DNA of 64,000 bases from WLXB01 sp040221475 (lineage in GTDB: Bacteria; Pseudomonadota; Alphaproteobacteria; Rhodospirillales; Rhodospirillaceae). Positions 8,128 to 17,545 of this stretch are shown piece by piece. Both the position numbers and the translations under genes were made by a program. Where the stretch lies: contig JAVKEJ010000058.1 of the NCBI GenBank assembly GCA_040221475.1, forward strand, positions 496,001 to 560,000. Direction: 5' to 3'. Positions within the stretch are counted from its first letter, which is position 1, and every line of letters starts with the position of its first letter. Below the pieces are notes generated by a model that saw only the letters and a program-made list of their open reading frames with translations, did no database searches and was not told the origin of the DNA.

Positions 8128-8203
8128 AAGACTTATGATAGCATGTCACGCACGACAGGGCACCGCTCAGGTGTCCTGGCTTCAGTATCTTGATGGAGAA
8201 AGC

Positions 8204-9163
8204 ATGAGCCAGTCGATGGCCCCAATTGCCCGAGAAAACAAGCCGTTTGGTATTGGTCTGATGATTGGCGCCATGCTGACCATGACGGCTATGGATGCGA
8301 TTGTGAAATGGGCTGTGGCCGATTACAGCCTGCAGCAGGTGAACTTCATTCGCAGCATCACTGCGATGTTGGTCTTAAGTCCGTTGCTGATCAAAAACGG
8401 CGGGCTTAGGGCTTTATATACAACACGGCCTTGGGTTCATGTTTGGCGCACCTTGCTTATGGTCACCATTAGTTACACGTGGTTTTTTGCGCTTGGCCGG
8501 ATGAAGCTGGCGGACCTTGGTGCTATTTTAATGGTCGCACCGCTCATCATTACGGCTTTATCTGTGCCGTTGCTGGGTGAAAAAGTAGGACGTCGGCGCT
8601 GGATTGCGGTGGGCATCGGCTTTGCAGGTATGCTGGCCATTGTCAGGCCTGGCATGGGTATCTTTAATCCAATTGCCTTGCTCGCGGTCACTGTAGCGTT
8701 TGGGTATGCCATGCTGATTCTGTCCAATCGCACTAATCGTGATAAGGAAAGCTTGGCCTCGCTTACGTACTATCCCCTGATCGGCATCTTTATTGTGTCA
8801 GGCCTTTTATCCCCATTGGACTGGACTCCTCCATCACCAGTTGCGTGGTCAGCCATGTTGTTTGTGGGGCTCTGCGCTGGCCTTGGACACCTCTGCCTCA
8901 CGTTGGCGTTCCGTTACGCCTCGCCGCCTGTCCTGGCCCCCTTGGAGTATACCGGCCTGATCTGGGCGGTGTTGTTTGGGTATTGGTTTTTCGATGAACT
9001 ACCGGATCAATGGACCGTTCTGGGCATGCTCATGATTGCGGGCGCTGGAATATTTGTTGTATATCGGGAAGCGGTGATGACCACGCAGCTTGTGCCGGAA
9101 CCTGATCCTGAGTTGGTCTCTGATCCTCATCAGCGGGTTGCGAAAGCAGACTTACCTTCTTGA
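8204..9163 (+). CDS. EamA/DMT-superfamily transporter
   Basis: The 319-residue protein has about ten hydrophobic segments arranged as two EamA repeats (GAMLTMTAMDAIVKWAVADY in the first, AVTVAFGYAMLILSNRTNRD opening the second), typical of RhaT/RarD-type drug/metabolite exporters. I chose the ATG at 8204, which has GGAGAA six bases upstream. The reading frame is open from 8063, but the extra 47 residues are hydrophilic and overlap the divergent fkbM start. The last 34 bases overlap the convergent TRAP binding-protein gene. The substrate is unknown. Confidence 0.88.
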   Translation: MSQSMAPIARENKPFGIGLMIGAMLTMTAMDAIVKWAVADYSLQQVNFIRSITAMLVLSPLLIKNGGLRALYTTRPWVHVWRTLLMVTISYTWFFALGRMKLADLGAILMVAPLIITALSVPLLGEKVGRRRWIAVGIGFAGMLAIVRPGMGIFNPIALLAVTVAFGYAMLILSNRTNRDKESLASLTYYPLIGIFIVSGLLSPLDWTPPSPVAWSAMLFVGLCAGLGHLCLTLAFRYASPPVLAPLEYTGLIWAVLFGYWFFDELPDQWTVLGMLMIAGAGIFVVYREAVMTTQLVPEPDPELVSDPHQRVAKADLPS

Positions 9164-10149
9164 ATGAGTTCGTATAAAGCTGCGGCTTGGCCACCAATCT
9201 CTTCAACTAAAACCTGCTGATTGGGTTGGGCAAGGCCTTGAAATACAGACCGCTGTGCATCTGACAAGGTATGCGTTCTGGCCCCAATCGTAGAGAGCTT
9301 TTCAGCTTCCTCGCGTGTCAGTTCCAAAGCCATATCGCGTTGCGCGGATTCAGGCCCAAAGCTTGTCGCAATAATCTCTTGGAATTCAGGAGAGAGATTT
9401 TCGAACCATCGCCGATTGACGATGCTAAACCCGAATTGCCGAGCGTGTTGTGTGAGAGTCATGTGCTGGGCGTACTCTGCTTCACCGCCAGTTGCATAAA
9501 GAACCAGCGACGACTCTCCGCCTTCCACCAATCCGGTTTGGAGGCTGGAGACTAAATCTGTTCGGGGAATGTGAATGACGTCTGCACCGATGGCTTGCAA
9601 GAACAGTATGGAGGCCGTCGACTGCAAAGATCGCATGCGGTAGCCCGCTGTATCAGCAGGTGTCATCAAGGGCTTCGCGCCATAGATATTTAACCAGCCC
9701 ACATCCTGCCAATTTAATATGACAAAGCCTGTGTCTTCAGCGAGTTCCGCAAACGGCGCTCTCAAGAAGTTATCGACAACAAAATGAACTTCTTCCAGGC
9801 TTTCAAACAGATAAGGGGCGGTGAGAATGCCAAATTCTGGCACCACGCGCGACATGCCCGAGTCACTAAAGCTTGAAATGTGGACGCGACCCCGCAGCAA
9901 GGCAGGCATGCGGCTCTCTTCACCGCCAGTTTCGCCTCGGATCAGCATCCGCAACCGTGCTTCACCACCCGAGCGTTCCAGTACGGTTTTTTCGTAATCG
10001 AGCCAGATCTGCTCGCCGATATCGCCTGGGAACGTGGCCGCCCCGACCGTGCCAAGGTACTCCTCTTCGGCGCTCTCGCTCGGCACCGATAATATGAGGA
10101 CTATGCCGAACAGAAGGGCCAATCCAATATACCAAGTGAATGAATTCAT
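9130..10149 (-). CDS. Orphan TRAP transporter substrate-binding protein (DctP-type)
   Basis: The 339-residue DctP-like protein has an N-terminal hydrophobic signal (YIGLALLFGIVLILSVPSESA). It shares diagnostic stretches with the TRAP binding protein at 2385-3386: RGE(V/T)G(T/G)EE, EEVxFVxDN, WxxVGWxxxY, KPxxTPA and LQTGLV(D/E)GGxSSLV. It therefore belongs to the same subfamily. No small or large permease gene is adjacent, so it either feeds the permease at the start of the window or another one elsewhere. It diverges from the zinc alcohol dehydrogenase gene. Confidence 0.9.
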   Translation of the reverse strand: MNSFTWYIGLALLFGIVLILSVPSESAEEEYLGTVGAATFPGDIGEQIWLDYEKTVLERSGGEARLRMLIRGETGGEESRMPALLRGRVHISSFSDSGMSRVVPEFGILTAPYLFESLEEVHFVVDNFLRAPFAELAEDTGFVILNWQDVGWLNIYGAKPLMTPADTAGYRMRSLQSTASILFLQAIGADVIHIPRTDLVSSLQTGLVEGGESSLVLYATGGEAEYAQHMTLTQHARQFGFSIVNRRWFENLSPEFQEIIATSFGPESAQRDMALELTREEAEKLSTIGARTHTLSDAQRSVFQGLAQPNQQVLVEEIGGQAAALYELIQEGKSAFATR

Positions 10150-10176
10150 AAGTTCTTCTGTTTAAATGGAGCAAGG

Positions 10177-10199
10177 GATCAAATCTCAGGAGGTTGATC
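10177..10199. promoter_or_regulatory. Inverted repeat abutting a promoter, candidate operator
   Basis: The arms gatcaa (10177-10182) and ttgatc (10194-10199) flank 11 bases, and the right arm touches the proposed -35 box of the alcohol dehydrogenase promoter. The arms are short, so chance occurrence is possible; the position makes it worth recording. Confidence 0.3.
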
Positions 10200-10227
10200 T
10201 TGGCATGACGCGGTGAGCGTCTACAAT
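10200..10227 (+). promoter_or_regulatory. Sigma-70-type promoter for the alcohol dehydrogenase / ThDP enzyme genes
   Basis: The -35 box TTGGCA (10200-10205) and -10 box TACAAT (10222-10227) each match consensus at five of six positions, with a 16-base spacer. They lie about 50 bases before the ATG at 10277. Confidence 0.5.
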
Positions 10228-10276
10228 GCCTGCCACACAGGTATCAAAATGAATCGCAAAAACGCAAGGAGGCGAC

Positions 10277-11407
10277 ATGCAAATTAAGGCTGCAGTATTG
10301 CATGAGATGGGGGCAAAGACGCCATATGCAAAGAGTCAGCCCCTTAAAGTGGAAACTCTAGAGCTTGATGGTCCTGGGCCTGGAGAGCTTCTGATCCAAG
10401 TGAAAGCTGCTGGTCTGTGTCATTCTGATCTGTCTGTGATTAGCGGCAATCGACCCCGACCAACGCCCATGGCGCTGGGGCACGAGGCGGCTGGGATCGT
10501 TAAAGAAGTTGGCAGCGGAGTCACACGCTTTGCAATTGGTGATCATGTGGTGTTGGTGTTCGTGCCCAGTTGTGGACACTGCGTCCCCTGTGCAGAGGGT
10601 CGCCCAGCACTCTGTGAACCCGGTGCTGTGGCAAATGGGGCTGGCACTTTGGTGTCAGGCGCGCGACGGTTGCACGCAGGAGGTGAGGATGTGCACCATC
10701 ACCTGGGTGTTTCGGCTTTTGCAGATCATGCAGTCGTAAGTGAGACCTCTTGTGTCAAAATAGATAAAGATCTCACCTTCGAAGAAGCCGCTTTGTTTGG
10801 CTGTGCTGTGATTACGGGTGTTGGTGCGGTTCTAAACACGGCAAAGGTTACACCCGGGGCGCGGGTTGCGGTCATTGGACTTGGGGGTGTGGGTTTAAAC
10901 TCTCTCCTCGGTGCAGTATTGGCGGGGGCAAAACAGATCGTCGCTGTCGATCTTCGCGATGACAAATTGGCTTTGGCACGGCAGCTAGGGGCGACAGATA
11001 CGGTCAATGCCAGCGATAAGGATGCTGTCGAGCAGATTAAAAAACTCACTGGTGGCGGTGTGAACTATGCCTTTGAAATGGCAGGGTCGGTTCCAGCTCT
11101 GGAGTTGGCGTGGGCGATTACCGCGCGCGGTGGTGAAACCGTAACGGCGGGTTTGCCGCATCCTGACAAACGCATGAGTCTTCCACCTGTCCAACTGGTT
11201 GGCGAAGAGCGCACGCTTAAAGGTAGCTACCTCGGCAGTTGTGTGCCGGTGCGCGATATTCCCACTTACATTGACCTTTATAAGAAGGGCAAGTTACCCG
11301 TTGATCGTCTGATGTCAGACCGAATCGCCTTGGAAGACATCAATGTGGCTTTTGATCGTCTGGCGGCTGGCGAAACCGTACGGCAAGTCATTGTCTTTGA
11401 TTCGTGA
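10277..11407 (+). CDS. Zinc-dependent medium-chain alcohol dehydrogenase
   Basis: The 376-residue MDR enzyme has catalytic-zinc ligands in GLCHSD and the GHEAAG motif, and the structural-zinc cysteines in the pattern C-x2-C-x2-C-x7-C (CGHCVPCAEGRPALC). The Rossmann NAD site is VAVIGLGGVGLN. It resembles the class III/mycothiol-type alcohol dehydrogenase branch. The ribosome site AAGGAGG precedes the ATG. Two ThDP-dependent lyase-type enzymes follow on the same strand, so it may reduce or oxidise an aldehyde or alcohol they make or consume. That pathway link is inference from gene order. Confidence 0.9.
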   Translation: MQIKAAVLHEMGAKTPYAKSQPLKVETLELDGPGPGELLIQVKAAGLCHSDLSVISGNRPRPTPMALGHEAAGIVKEVGSGVTRFAIGDHVVLVFVPSCGHCVPCAEGRPALCEPGAVANGAGTLVSGARRLHAGGEDVHHHLGVSAFADHAVVSETSCVKIDKDLTFEEAALFGCAVITGVGAVLNTAKVTPGARVAVIGLGGVGLNSLLGAVLAGAKQIVAVDLRDDKLALARQLGATDTVNASDKDAVEQIKKLTGGGVNYAFEMAGSVPALELAWAITARGGETVTAGLPHPDKRMSLPPVQLVGEERTLKGSYLGSCVPVRDIPTYIDLYKKGKLPVDRLMSDRIALEDINVAFDRLAAGETVRQVIVFDS

Positions 11408-11458
11408 TGTCTTTGACTACTGATCAAGTCAGATTTTCATAAATCAAAGGTAAGAGGC

Positions 11459-13222
11459 ATGGCTGGGACGACCAAGAAAATCTCACGCGCTAAGTCCAAC
11501 CAACTAAATGGTGGAGAAGTTATTGCCAAGGCGCTGGCAGGCTATGGCGTGCGTACTGTGGCCTGTTTGTCGGGCACGGCGCATACACACCTTCTGTTTG
11601 CCTTTGAGAACAGCAACATTCGTATTGTCTCTGGCCGTCACGAAACGGCAACCGTTGCCGTGGCCGACGGCTATAGCCGAGTGTCCGGCACATTAGGTGT
11701 GGCGTTGATCAAGGCGGACCAGGGGTTACCGAATGCCATGTCCGGTATCATTACGGCCAATCAAGCGTGCTCGCCAGTGGTGGTTTTGGTTTCCATGTTG
11801 CCGGACCCGAAACGTGAAGCCGCAGATGAGTGGCCGAACGACTGGCTGGATATGGTTAAGCCCTATGCCAAATGGGTGCGCAGCGTCCCAGCAGTCGATC
11901 GTTTGGAAGAGTTCGTCCATGCCGCTGCGCGGCATGCCACAAGCGGACGCCCTGGTGTGGCTGTTTTGGGCATCCCGCAGCATTTCGAAGGGCGGGCGGT
12001 TGACGCTGTTCAAACGGTCAGTCCGGTACCGATGGAACCTTCTGTGCCGAGCAAGGCTGCAATTGATCAGGCTGCAGATCTGTTGGCCCGCGCAAAGCGG
12101 CCGATGATTCTGGCGGGCACCGGGGCTGCCTTATCTGGCGCAGGGCATGCGTTACGGGAAATCTCTAAGGCTCATAACGTGCCGGTTCTGGCAAACGCCT
12201 TGGGCCGTGGGTTGGTGCCGGAAGACCTGAAGTTGGGGTTTTCCTGGCCGCTGGCCCAGGTGGCCGCAAAAGATGCGGATGTCGTTTTAATTGTTGGTCT
12301 GCGTATGACCGAACGCCTGGGCTATGGTCTAGCGCCGAGGTTCAATGGATCGGCGAAGTTTATTCAGATTGATGTGGAGGCCGAGGAGATTGGCCGCAAT
12401 CGACCCGTCGATGTGCCGCTGGTTGGGGATGCACGATTGACGGTCGAGGCTTTGAGCAAAGCTTTACGTAAACGAAAATCTGCCGCGAAAAAGAAGCTGC
12501 CCACATGGGTCAACACAGCCATGAAAGCGCGGCTGGCCCGTATCGAAGAACTGGGCAAAGACAAGGATGCTCCGGTGCATCCCTATCGCATCGGTCGAGA
12601 ATTAATGAAGCAGATGCCGGCCAACGCGATTTACGTTGGCGATGGCGCGGATATTCAGAACTGGATGCATGCCATTCTCCGCATCCGCAGCGAACGCGGT
12701 TTCATGGATCATTATCCGCTGGGCTCTATGGGAATCGGCACGCCGTTGGCAATCGGGGCTGCGGCTGCCGCTCGTGATGAAAGCGAGGCGACCGGAGAAC
12801 CGCCTCGGCCTGTTGTTCTGGTGACGGGCGATGGGGCGTTTGGGTTTTATGCGGCTGAGTTTAATGCGCTGTCACTGGCTGATCTGAAGCTGGTGTGCAT
12901 TATTTCTAATGACGGGGCGTGGGGCACTGAAAAGCACGGTCAACTCAACGCGGTTGGGAAAGCCATTAACTGCGAGTTGGGGCAATGGGACTATAACCTT
13001 GTTGGGCAGATGTTCGGGGGGCGCGGTGAAAAGGTCGAATTGCCCCAAGACGTTGGACCGGCGTTAAAACGTGCCTTTGCTGCTGAGACCTTTAGTGTTG
13101 TGAACGTCCTTACTGACCCCATGGCGGGCCTCGTCCGCAAGCAGGACCCGCGGGTTCAAACCGTGGCCTTTGAAGACTTGGTTTCCAGCCTGAAAACTCA
13201 TCACACCCCTGACGTCGCGTAA
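11459..13222 (+). CDS. Thiamine-diphosphate-dependent enzyme, acetolactate-synthase-like (copy A)
   Basis: The 587-residue protein has the three-domain ThDP layout. The N-terminal pyrimidine-binding domain carries the catalytic glutamate in GRHETATV (residue 62). The middle domain follows (about 200-330). The C-terminal pyrophosphate domain has the metal-binding GDGAFGF...ISNDGAWG motif from about residue 456. It is related to acetolactate synthases, oxalyl-CoA decarboxylases and benzoylformate decarboxylases, but I cannot place it in a characterised subfamily. It is followed 30 bases later by a close paralogue (copy B), suggesting duplicated or heteromeric subunits. The substrate, presumably a 2-oxo acid or acyloin, is unknown. 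Confidence 0.88.
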   Translation: MAGTTKKISRAKSNQLNGGEVIAKALAGYGVRTVACLSGTAHTHLLFAFENSNIRIVSGRHETATVAVADGYSRVSGTLGVALIKADQGLPNAMSGIITANQACSPVVVLVSMLPDPKREAADEWPNDWLDMVKPYAKWVRSVPAVDRLEEFVHAAARHATSGRPGVAVLGIPQHFEGRAVDAVQTVSPVPMEPSVPSKAAIDQAADLLARAKRPMILAGTGAALSGAGHALREISKAHNVPVLANALGRGLVPEDLKLGFSWPLAQVAAKDADVVLIVGLRMTERLGYGLAPRFNGSAKFIQIDVEAEEIGRNRPVDVPLVGDARLTVEALSKALRKRKSAAKKKLPTWVNTAMKARLARIEELGKDKDAPVHPYRIGRELMKQMPANAIYVGDGADIQNWMHAILRIRSERGFMDHYPLGSMGIGTPLAIGAAAAARDESEATGEPPRPVVLVTGDGAFGFYAAEFNALSLADLKLVCIISNDGAWGTEKHGQLNAVGKAINCELGQWDYNLVGQMFGGRGEKVELPQDVGPALKRAFAAETFSVVNVLTDPMAGLVRKQDPRVQTVAFEDLVSSLKTHHTPDVA

Positions 13223-13252
13223 ATCAGACAGAAGTTTAGTAAAGGAAGACTC

Positions 13253-14998
13253 ATGCCAGCGAAATCAAATCAGATGACTGGTGCGCAGCTTATTCTTCGG
13301 GCGCTAAAAAAATATGACCTCACAACCGCCTTTTGTCTGGCGGGAACAGCGCACGGGCCGTTACTGGTTGAATTGGCGAAAGATAAAATTTCAGTGATCT
13401 CCGGTCGCAATGAATCGGCCACCGTTGGGGCTGCCGATGGCTATGCGCGGGTGACTGGCAAGCTGGGCGTGGCTTTGATTAATGCCGAGCATGGTCTGCC
13501 CAACGCCATGACCGGCATTCTGACCGCACAGGAAGCCTGCTCGCCGGTAATTGTTTTGCTGACGATGCCTTATGGCAACCGGGCTGATGCCCAGGGCGGA
13601 TACCCTTCCAATGTGCTCAGCATGGTGTCGCCGTTTGTGAAATACTGCCAGCTTGTTCCTGATGCGGACCGGTTGCAGGAATATATTGAAGTGGCCGCCC
13701 GGCATGCGCTGTCAGGCCGCCCAGGGGTGGCGGTTCTGGGTGTGCCAAATGGGTTTCAGACTCAAGCCATCACCTATGCTGAAGGCATCAACCCAGCGGC
13801 CACCGTCGCGCCAACGTTTGAACCGGACGCAGACGCCATTGCTCAGGCGGCGCTCTTGTTGTCTAAAGCCAAGCGCCCCCTGATTCTCGCAGGGTCTGGA
13901 GCAGCTTTGTCCGGTGCCGGCGATGCACTGCGCAAATTCACCAAGGCGTATAACATTCCGATATTTGCCAATGCGCTGGGGCGGGGCCTGGTGCCGGAAG
14001 ATGATGTGCTCAGTTATTCTTGGCCGCTGGCCAATGGTTCTGCAGCGCCCGCCGATGTGGTTATGGTGTTGGGTATGCGCCTGACGCAACGCATGGGGTA
14101 TGGCCTAGCGCCACGTTTCGATAAGAACGCGAAGTTTATTCAAATTGACGTTCATCCCGAAGAAATTGGTCGCAACCGTCCTATTCATGTACCGGTTGTC
14201 AGCGATGCCAAACAGGCCGTGGAGTTTCTGCACACGGCGCTGAAAAAACTTAAAACTAAGCCCAAAGCCGCGCCGACGTGGATTAAAAAAGCGATGAAAC
14301 CACGCTTGGAGCGCATTCAAGAGCTGGCCACCAGTCCCGTCGGTGGGCCGATTCAACCCTTTGATATGGCGCGTGCTGTGACAGCTTATATGCCAAAGAA
14401 CGCGATCTATGCGGGCGATGGGGCGGACACCCAGAATTGGATGCATGGATTCTTGCGCGTCAAAACAGAACGCTCTTTCCTCGATCATTATCCGGTCGGC
14501 TGCATGGGAACAGTGTTGCCACTGGCTGTCGGCGCGGCAGCGGCCACAAAAGAAGAAGCAGAAAAAACGGGCAAAAAACCACGCCCTGTCGTTCTCGTTT
14601 CTGGTGATGGCGCGTTCGGTTTTTACTGTAGCGAGATCAATGGTGCGGTGCAGGCGGGCCTGCCACTGCTCACAATCATTTGTAATGACGGGGCTTGGGG
14701 CACCGAAAAACATGGGCAGATCATGCAGTTTGGCGAAGTGGTCAACTGCGAACTTGGTCACAATGACTATCAGTTGATTGGCGAGGCCTATGGCGCACTT
14801 GGCCTTAAGGTGGAAGACCCGGCAGAATTGGATAACACCATGAAGAAAGCCTACAAGGCTGTGTCGGACGGCCCTGTGGTTGTGAATGTGATTGTGGATG
14901 GTATGGCCGGTTTGGTCCGCAAAAAAGAACCTTTAGTTCAGACGATTGCGTTCAGTGACTTGTTGACCGGCCAAAAGGCACAGTACGATTTGGATTAA
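13253..14998 (+). CDS. Thiamine-diphosphate-dependent enzyme, acetolactate-synthase-like (copy B)
   Basis: The 581-residue paralogue of the preceding gene is collinear with it over the full length, and more than half the residues appear identical by eye. The catalytic glutamate is in GRNESATV (residue 54) and the ThDP/magnesium motif GDGAFGF...ICNDGAWG begins near residue 450. Both copies share NALGRGLVPED, GYGLAPRF, DGAD(I/T)QNWMH and MAGLVRK. Local loops differ, for instance after VLL/VLV near residue 105, so the two may differ in substrate or form a heteromer. It converges on the symporter gene with 19 bases between stops. Confidence 0.88.
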   Translation: MPAKSNQMTGAQLILRALKKYDLTTAFCLAGTAHGPLLVELAKDKISVISGRNESATVGAADGYARVTGKLGVALINAEHGLPNAMTGILTAQEACSPVIVLLTMPYGNRADAQGGYPSNVLSMVSPFVKYCQLVPDADRLQEYIEVAARHALSGRPGVAVLGVPNGFQTQAITYAEGINPAATVAPTFEPDADAIAQAALLLSKAKRPLILAGSGAALSGAGDALRKFTKAYNIPIFANALGRGLVPEDDVLSYSWPLANGSAAPADVVMVLGMRLTQRMGYGLAPRFDKNAKFIQIDVHPEEIGRNRPIHVPVVSDAKQAVEFLHTALKKLKTKPKAAPTWIKKAMKPRLERIQELATSPVGGPIQPFDMARAVTAYMPKNAIYAGDGADTQNWMHGFLRVKTERSFLDHYPVGCMGTVLPLAVGAAAATKEEAEKTGKKPRPVVLVSGDGAFGFYCSEINGAVQAGLPLLTIICNDGAWGTEKHGQIMQFGEVVNCELGHNDYQLIGEAYGALGLKVEDPAELDNTMKKAYKAVSDGPVVVNVIVDGMAGLVRKKEPLVQTIAFSDLLTGQKAQYDLD

Positions 14999-15017
14999 CG
15001 TCTGTGCAGGCGAGCAC

Positions 15018-16379
15018 TTATAACCATGCTGAAGCTAGAATCCAAAAAATACCCACGGGGCAGACAAATCGCACTAGGAAGCGCCATGTTTTAAAGGCGC
15101 TTCCGCTCATGCCTAATTCTTGGGTCAGAACGTCCGATTTCATCCACCATCCCGCAAATATAGCGATCAACATGCCACCTAAGGGCAAGAGCGCTTGGCC
15201 AGTGATATAGTCAACCAAATCTAAAATACCGGTTGTCTGAAAGCGTTCGATGAATCCTAACAGGTAAACATCAGCCCAGATGCTGGTGGAGAGGGCAGAG
15301 CCAACCCCAACGGCCCAGACTGCCGCGCCGATGGATAGTGTTGCTCGCTTTCGGGTCCATCCCTGGCGTTCTTCAAGCCAAGAGACCGGCACTTCCAAGA
15401 GTGAGATCGCTGAAGTGAGCGCTGCAAAAGCCAGCAACACAAAAAAACCTGTCCCGATGATCGTGCCGCCAGGCATTTGGCCAAAGGCTAAAGGCAAGGT
15501 CACAAACACTAGACCAGGCCCTGCTTCGGGGTCCAGGCCATTGGCGAATACGATCGGGAAAATGGCGAGTCCAGCTAAAATAGCAACCACCGTGTCGGCA
15601 ATCGCAATCAAAGCACAGGCCCGCGGCAACGGAATGTTTTTGGGCAGATAAGCTCCATAAGTAAACATGATTCCAATGCCGACACTAATGGAGAAAAAAG
15701 CTTGCCCGATGGCAGCCAGAACCACGTCAGCGTCTATTTTTGAAAAATCAGGCTTAAAGAGAAATGCCAGTCCTGCGGCAAAATCCCCGGCGGCAATGGC
15801 ATAGCCCACCACCAGCAAAAGCATCACAAACAAAGCAGGCATCATAATGCTGACGGCGCGTTCCAAGCCCGCTTTGATGCCTCGGATCACGATGGCGACG
15901 GTCACCACCATAAATGTCGTATGCCAGAACAGAACCACGCCAGGGCTGCTCAGCAAGGTGTTGAAGTCTGCATTCACGGCGGCGGCATCCATGCCGGTAA
16001 AAGCACCGGAAATGGTTTTGGGGACATAGGCAATAACCCAGCCGCCGATCACGCTATAAAACGAGAGAATCAGAAACGCGGCAGCAACGCCGAACCATCC
16101 GACGACGCCCCAATTTTTTGACGCCCCCACTTCTGCGGCTGCCGTTTGCATCGAGACGGGGGCACTCATATGCCCGTGACGACCGATCATGGTTTCTGAA
16201 ATGAGAACGGGGATGGCAATCAGAACGACCGCAGCAAGATAGATCAGGACAAACGCACCACCGCCGTTTGTGCCTGTCATATAGGGAAAGCGCCAAATGT
16301 TGCCGAGGCCAACGGCCGCGCCGACAGCGGCCATTAAAAATGTTGTGCTTGAAGACCATTGCTCGTGTTTAAACGCCAT
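15018..16379 (-). CDS. Sodium-dependent symporter, NSS/SNF family
   Basis: The 453-residue, roughly 11-12 helix transporter has the NSS signature in helix 1 (AVGLGNIWRFPYMTGTNGGGA). Bacterial NSS proteins such as LeuT, MhsT and Tyt1 import amino acids with sodium. I take the ATG at 16379; an in-frame TTG lies two codons upstream. It is transcribed toward the ThDP enzyme genes and sits next to a co-directional glycosyltransferase gene. The amino-acid preference cannot be read from the sequence. Confidence 0.92.
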   Translation of the reverse strand: MAFKHEQWSSSTTFLMAAVGAAVGLGNIWRFPYMTGTNGGGAFVLIYLAAVVLIAIPVLISETMIGRHGHMSAPVSMQTAAAEVGASKNWGVVGWFGVAAAFLILSFYSVIGGWVIAYVPKTISGAFTGMDAAAVNADFNTLLSSPGVVLFWHTTFMVVTVAIVIRGIKAGLERAVSIMMPALFVMLLLVVGYAIAAGDFAAGLAFLFKPDFSKIDADVVLAAIGQAFFSISVGIGIMFTYGAYLPKNIPLPRACALIAIADTVVAILAGLAIFPIVFANGLDPEAGPGLVFVTLPLAFGQMPGGTIIGTGFFVLLAFAALTSAISLLEVPVSWLEERQGWTRKRATLSIGAAVWAVGVGSALSTSIWADVYLLGFIERFQTTGILDLVDYITGQALLPLGGMLIAIFAGWWMKSDVLTQELGMSGSAFKTWRFLVRFVCPVGIFWILASAWL

Positions 16380-16431
16380 GATCAAACCCCTCTCAATACG
16401 CTTCCCCGCCGTATGCTACCTAATCTGAGAG

Positions 16432-17463
16432 TTAGGGCAACACATCTGCCAGGGCGGTCAGGATGCGTCGGGCTGTCGGCGCCGGGGCGTAATGTTCTAT
16501 GGCCCAGGCCCGCCCTGCCGCAGCGATGTCGGGCCACTGTGCGCGTCTTTTCCAAATGGCATCGGCTGATTCAGATAAGTCTGAAAGATCGATAGGAATG
16601 TAATGCGTCCAGGCTTCGGGTATCACAGGCAGGTTAAATTTGTACTTTTCAAAGTCGAGATGAATAGGGATGCAGCCACAGGCAAGAGCCTCCCAAAACC
16701 GCCAACTGTCCCACCGCAAAACGGCTGCAGTATCAACATGGTCGAAGGTGTGCTGCGCAAAAAGGGCCGGTTGATGGTTTTTGAACCAGTGGTTCCCCAT
16801 AATTGGGCTGTAAAATTCGCCGCCATAGGCCAGGCACAGGGCTGAGTTTTCCACAGCCTTGATGTAACGCGTAGGCGGCACATTGAGTTTCGTGACTGGG
16901 ATGTTTTGTGCGAGCGCTGGCGTGAAAGCCAAATCTAGCAGCGCCCTGACCCCTTGGTGCAGTGTTGGGCGAAAGCTGTCGAGCGCCACTTGATCGCGTT
17001 TGTTTGGTGTCAGACTGTCTTTGGATGTATCGCATAAGTGCTGGGGCAATCCGAACGCGATTGGGATGCGGCGACCCGGTTTCACGGCAGCTGTGCTGTC
17101 ATGGGCGACAAATACAATATGAGGGTCAGGTACCTCACTGAAAATACTGATGTCGCTGGTGGTGATGTATGCCACGGGGGCTGGTTCAACACCCTCGAAA
17201 CGAACGAACGTGTTGGTCGCCGAAATATCAACCAAATACGCTGAAAAACCGGTGAGCGGTTCCGCATGAATGGTTGAGAGGTCGAAATCCGTCAGCGGGG
17301 TCGAGGCCGGACGCGAGGTCACCTGTGTCGCATTGGTCTTTACGCCGATGCCCAAGTCCAACAGCCCTTCAACCAAACAGCCCGAGAAATGGGTTAGGGT
17401 TTGATCTGGAGCGTGAATGTAAAGGCCACGGGAAAATAACGATTTAAGGTTTGAATTTGGCAT
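16432..17463 (-). CDS. Exostosin-like glycosyltransferase
   Basis: The 343-residue soluble protein ends in a segment typical of GT-B/exostosin-domain proteins: WDSWRFWEALACGCIPIHLD, where the acidic and glycine-cysteine positions bind the nucleotide sugar, then EAWTHYIPIDLSDLSE and the terminal helix region. The N-terminal half is weakly conserved. There is no polysaccharide cluster nearby. The acceptor and sugar are unknown, and the assignment rests on the C-terminal motif. Confidence 0.65.
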   Translation of the reverse strand: MPNSNLKSLFSRGLYIHAPDQTLTHFSGCLVEGLLDLGIGVKTNATQVTSRPASTPLTDFDLSTIHAEPLTGFSAYLVDISATNTFVRFEGVEPAPVAYITTSDISIFSEVPDPHIVFVAHDSTAAVKPGRRIPIAFGLPQHLCDTSKDSLTPNKRDQVALDSFRPTLHQGVRALLDLAFTPALAQNIPVTKLNVPPTRYIKAVENSALCLAYGGEFYSPIMGNHWFKNHQPALFAQHTFDHVDTAAVLRWDSWRFWEALACGCIPIHLDFEKYKFNLPVIPEAWTHYIPIDLSDLSESADAIWKRRAQWPDIAAAGRAWAIEHYAPAPTARRILTALADVLP

Positions 17464-17545
17464 GTCACATACTTGAGATTGCGTCGCGAATGTTCATCCT
17501 GCATCATCACGCCCAAGACGCAAACCTTAGGTTGGATTTTAGTCT

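Noticed and set aside
8063..8203. Longer start for the DMT transporter
   Set aside because: It overlaps the divergent fkbM start, the added residues are hydrophilic, and the ATG at 8204 has a ribosome site.
11408..11458. Thiamine (TPP) riboswitch before the ThDP enzymes
   Set aside because: The intergenic space is only 51 bases and lacks the conserved THI-box sequences.
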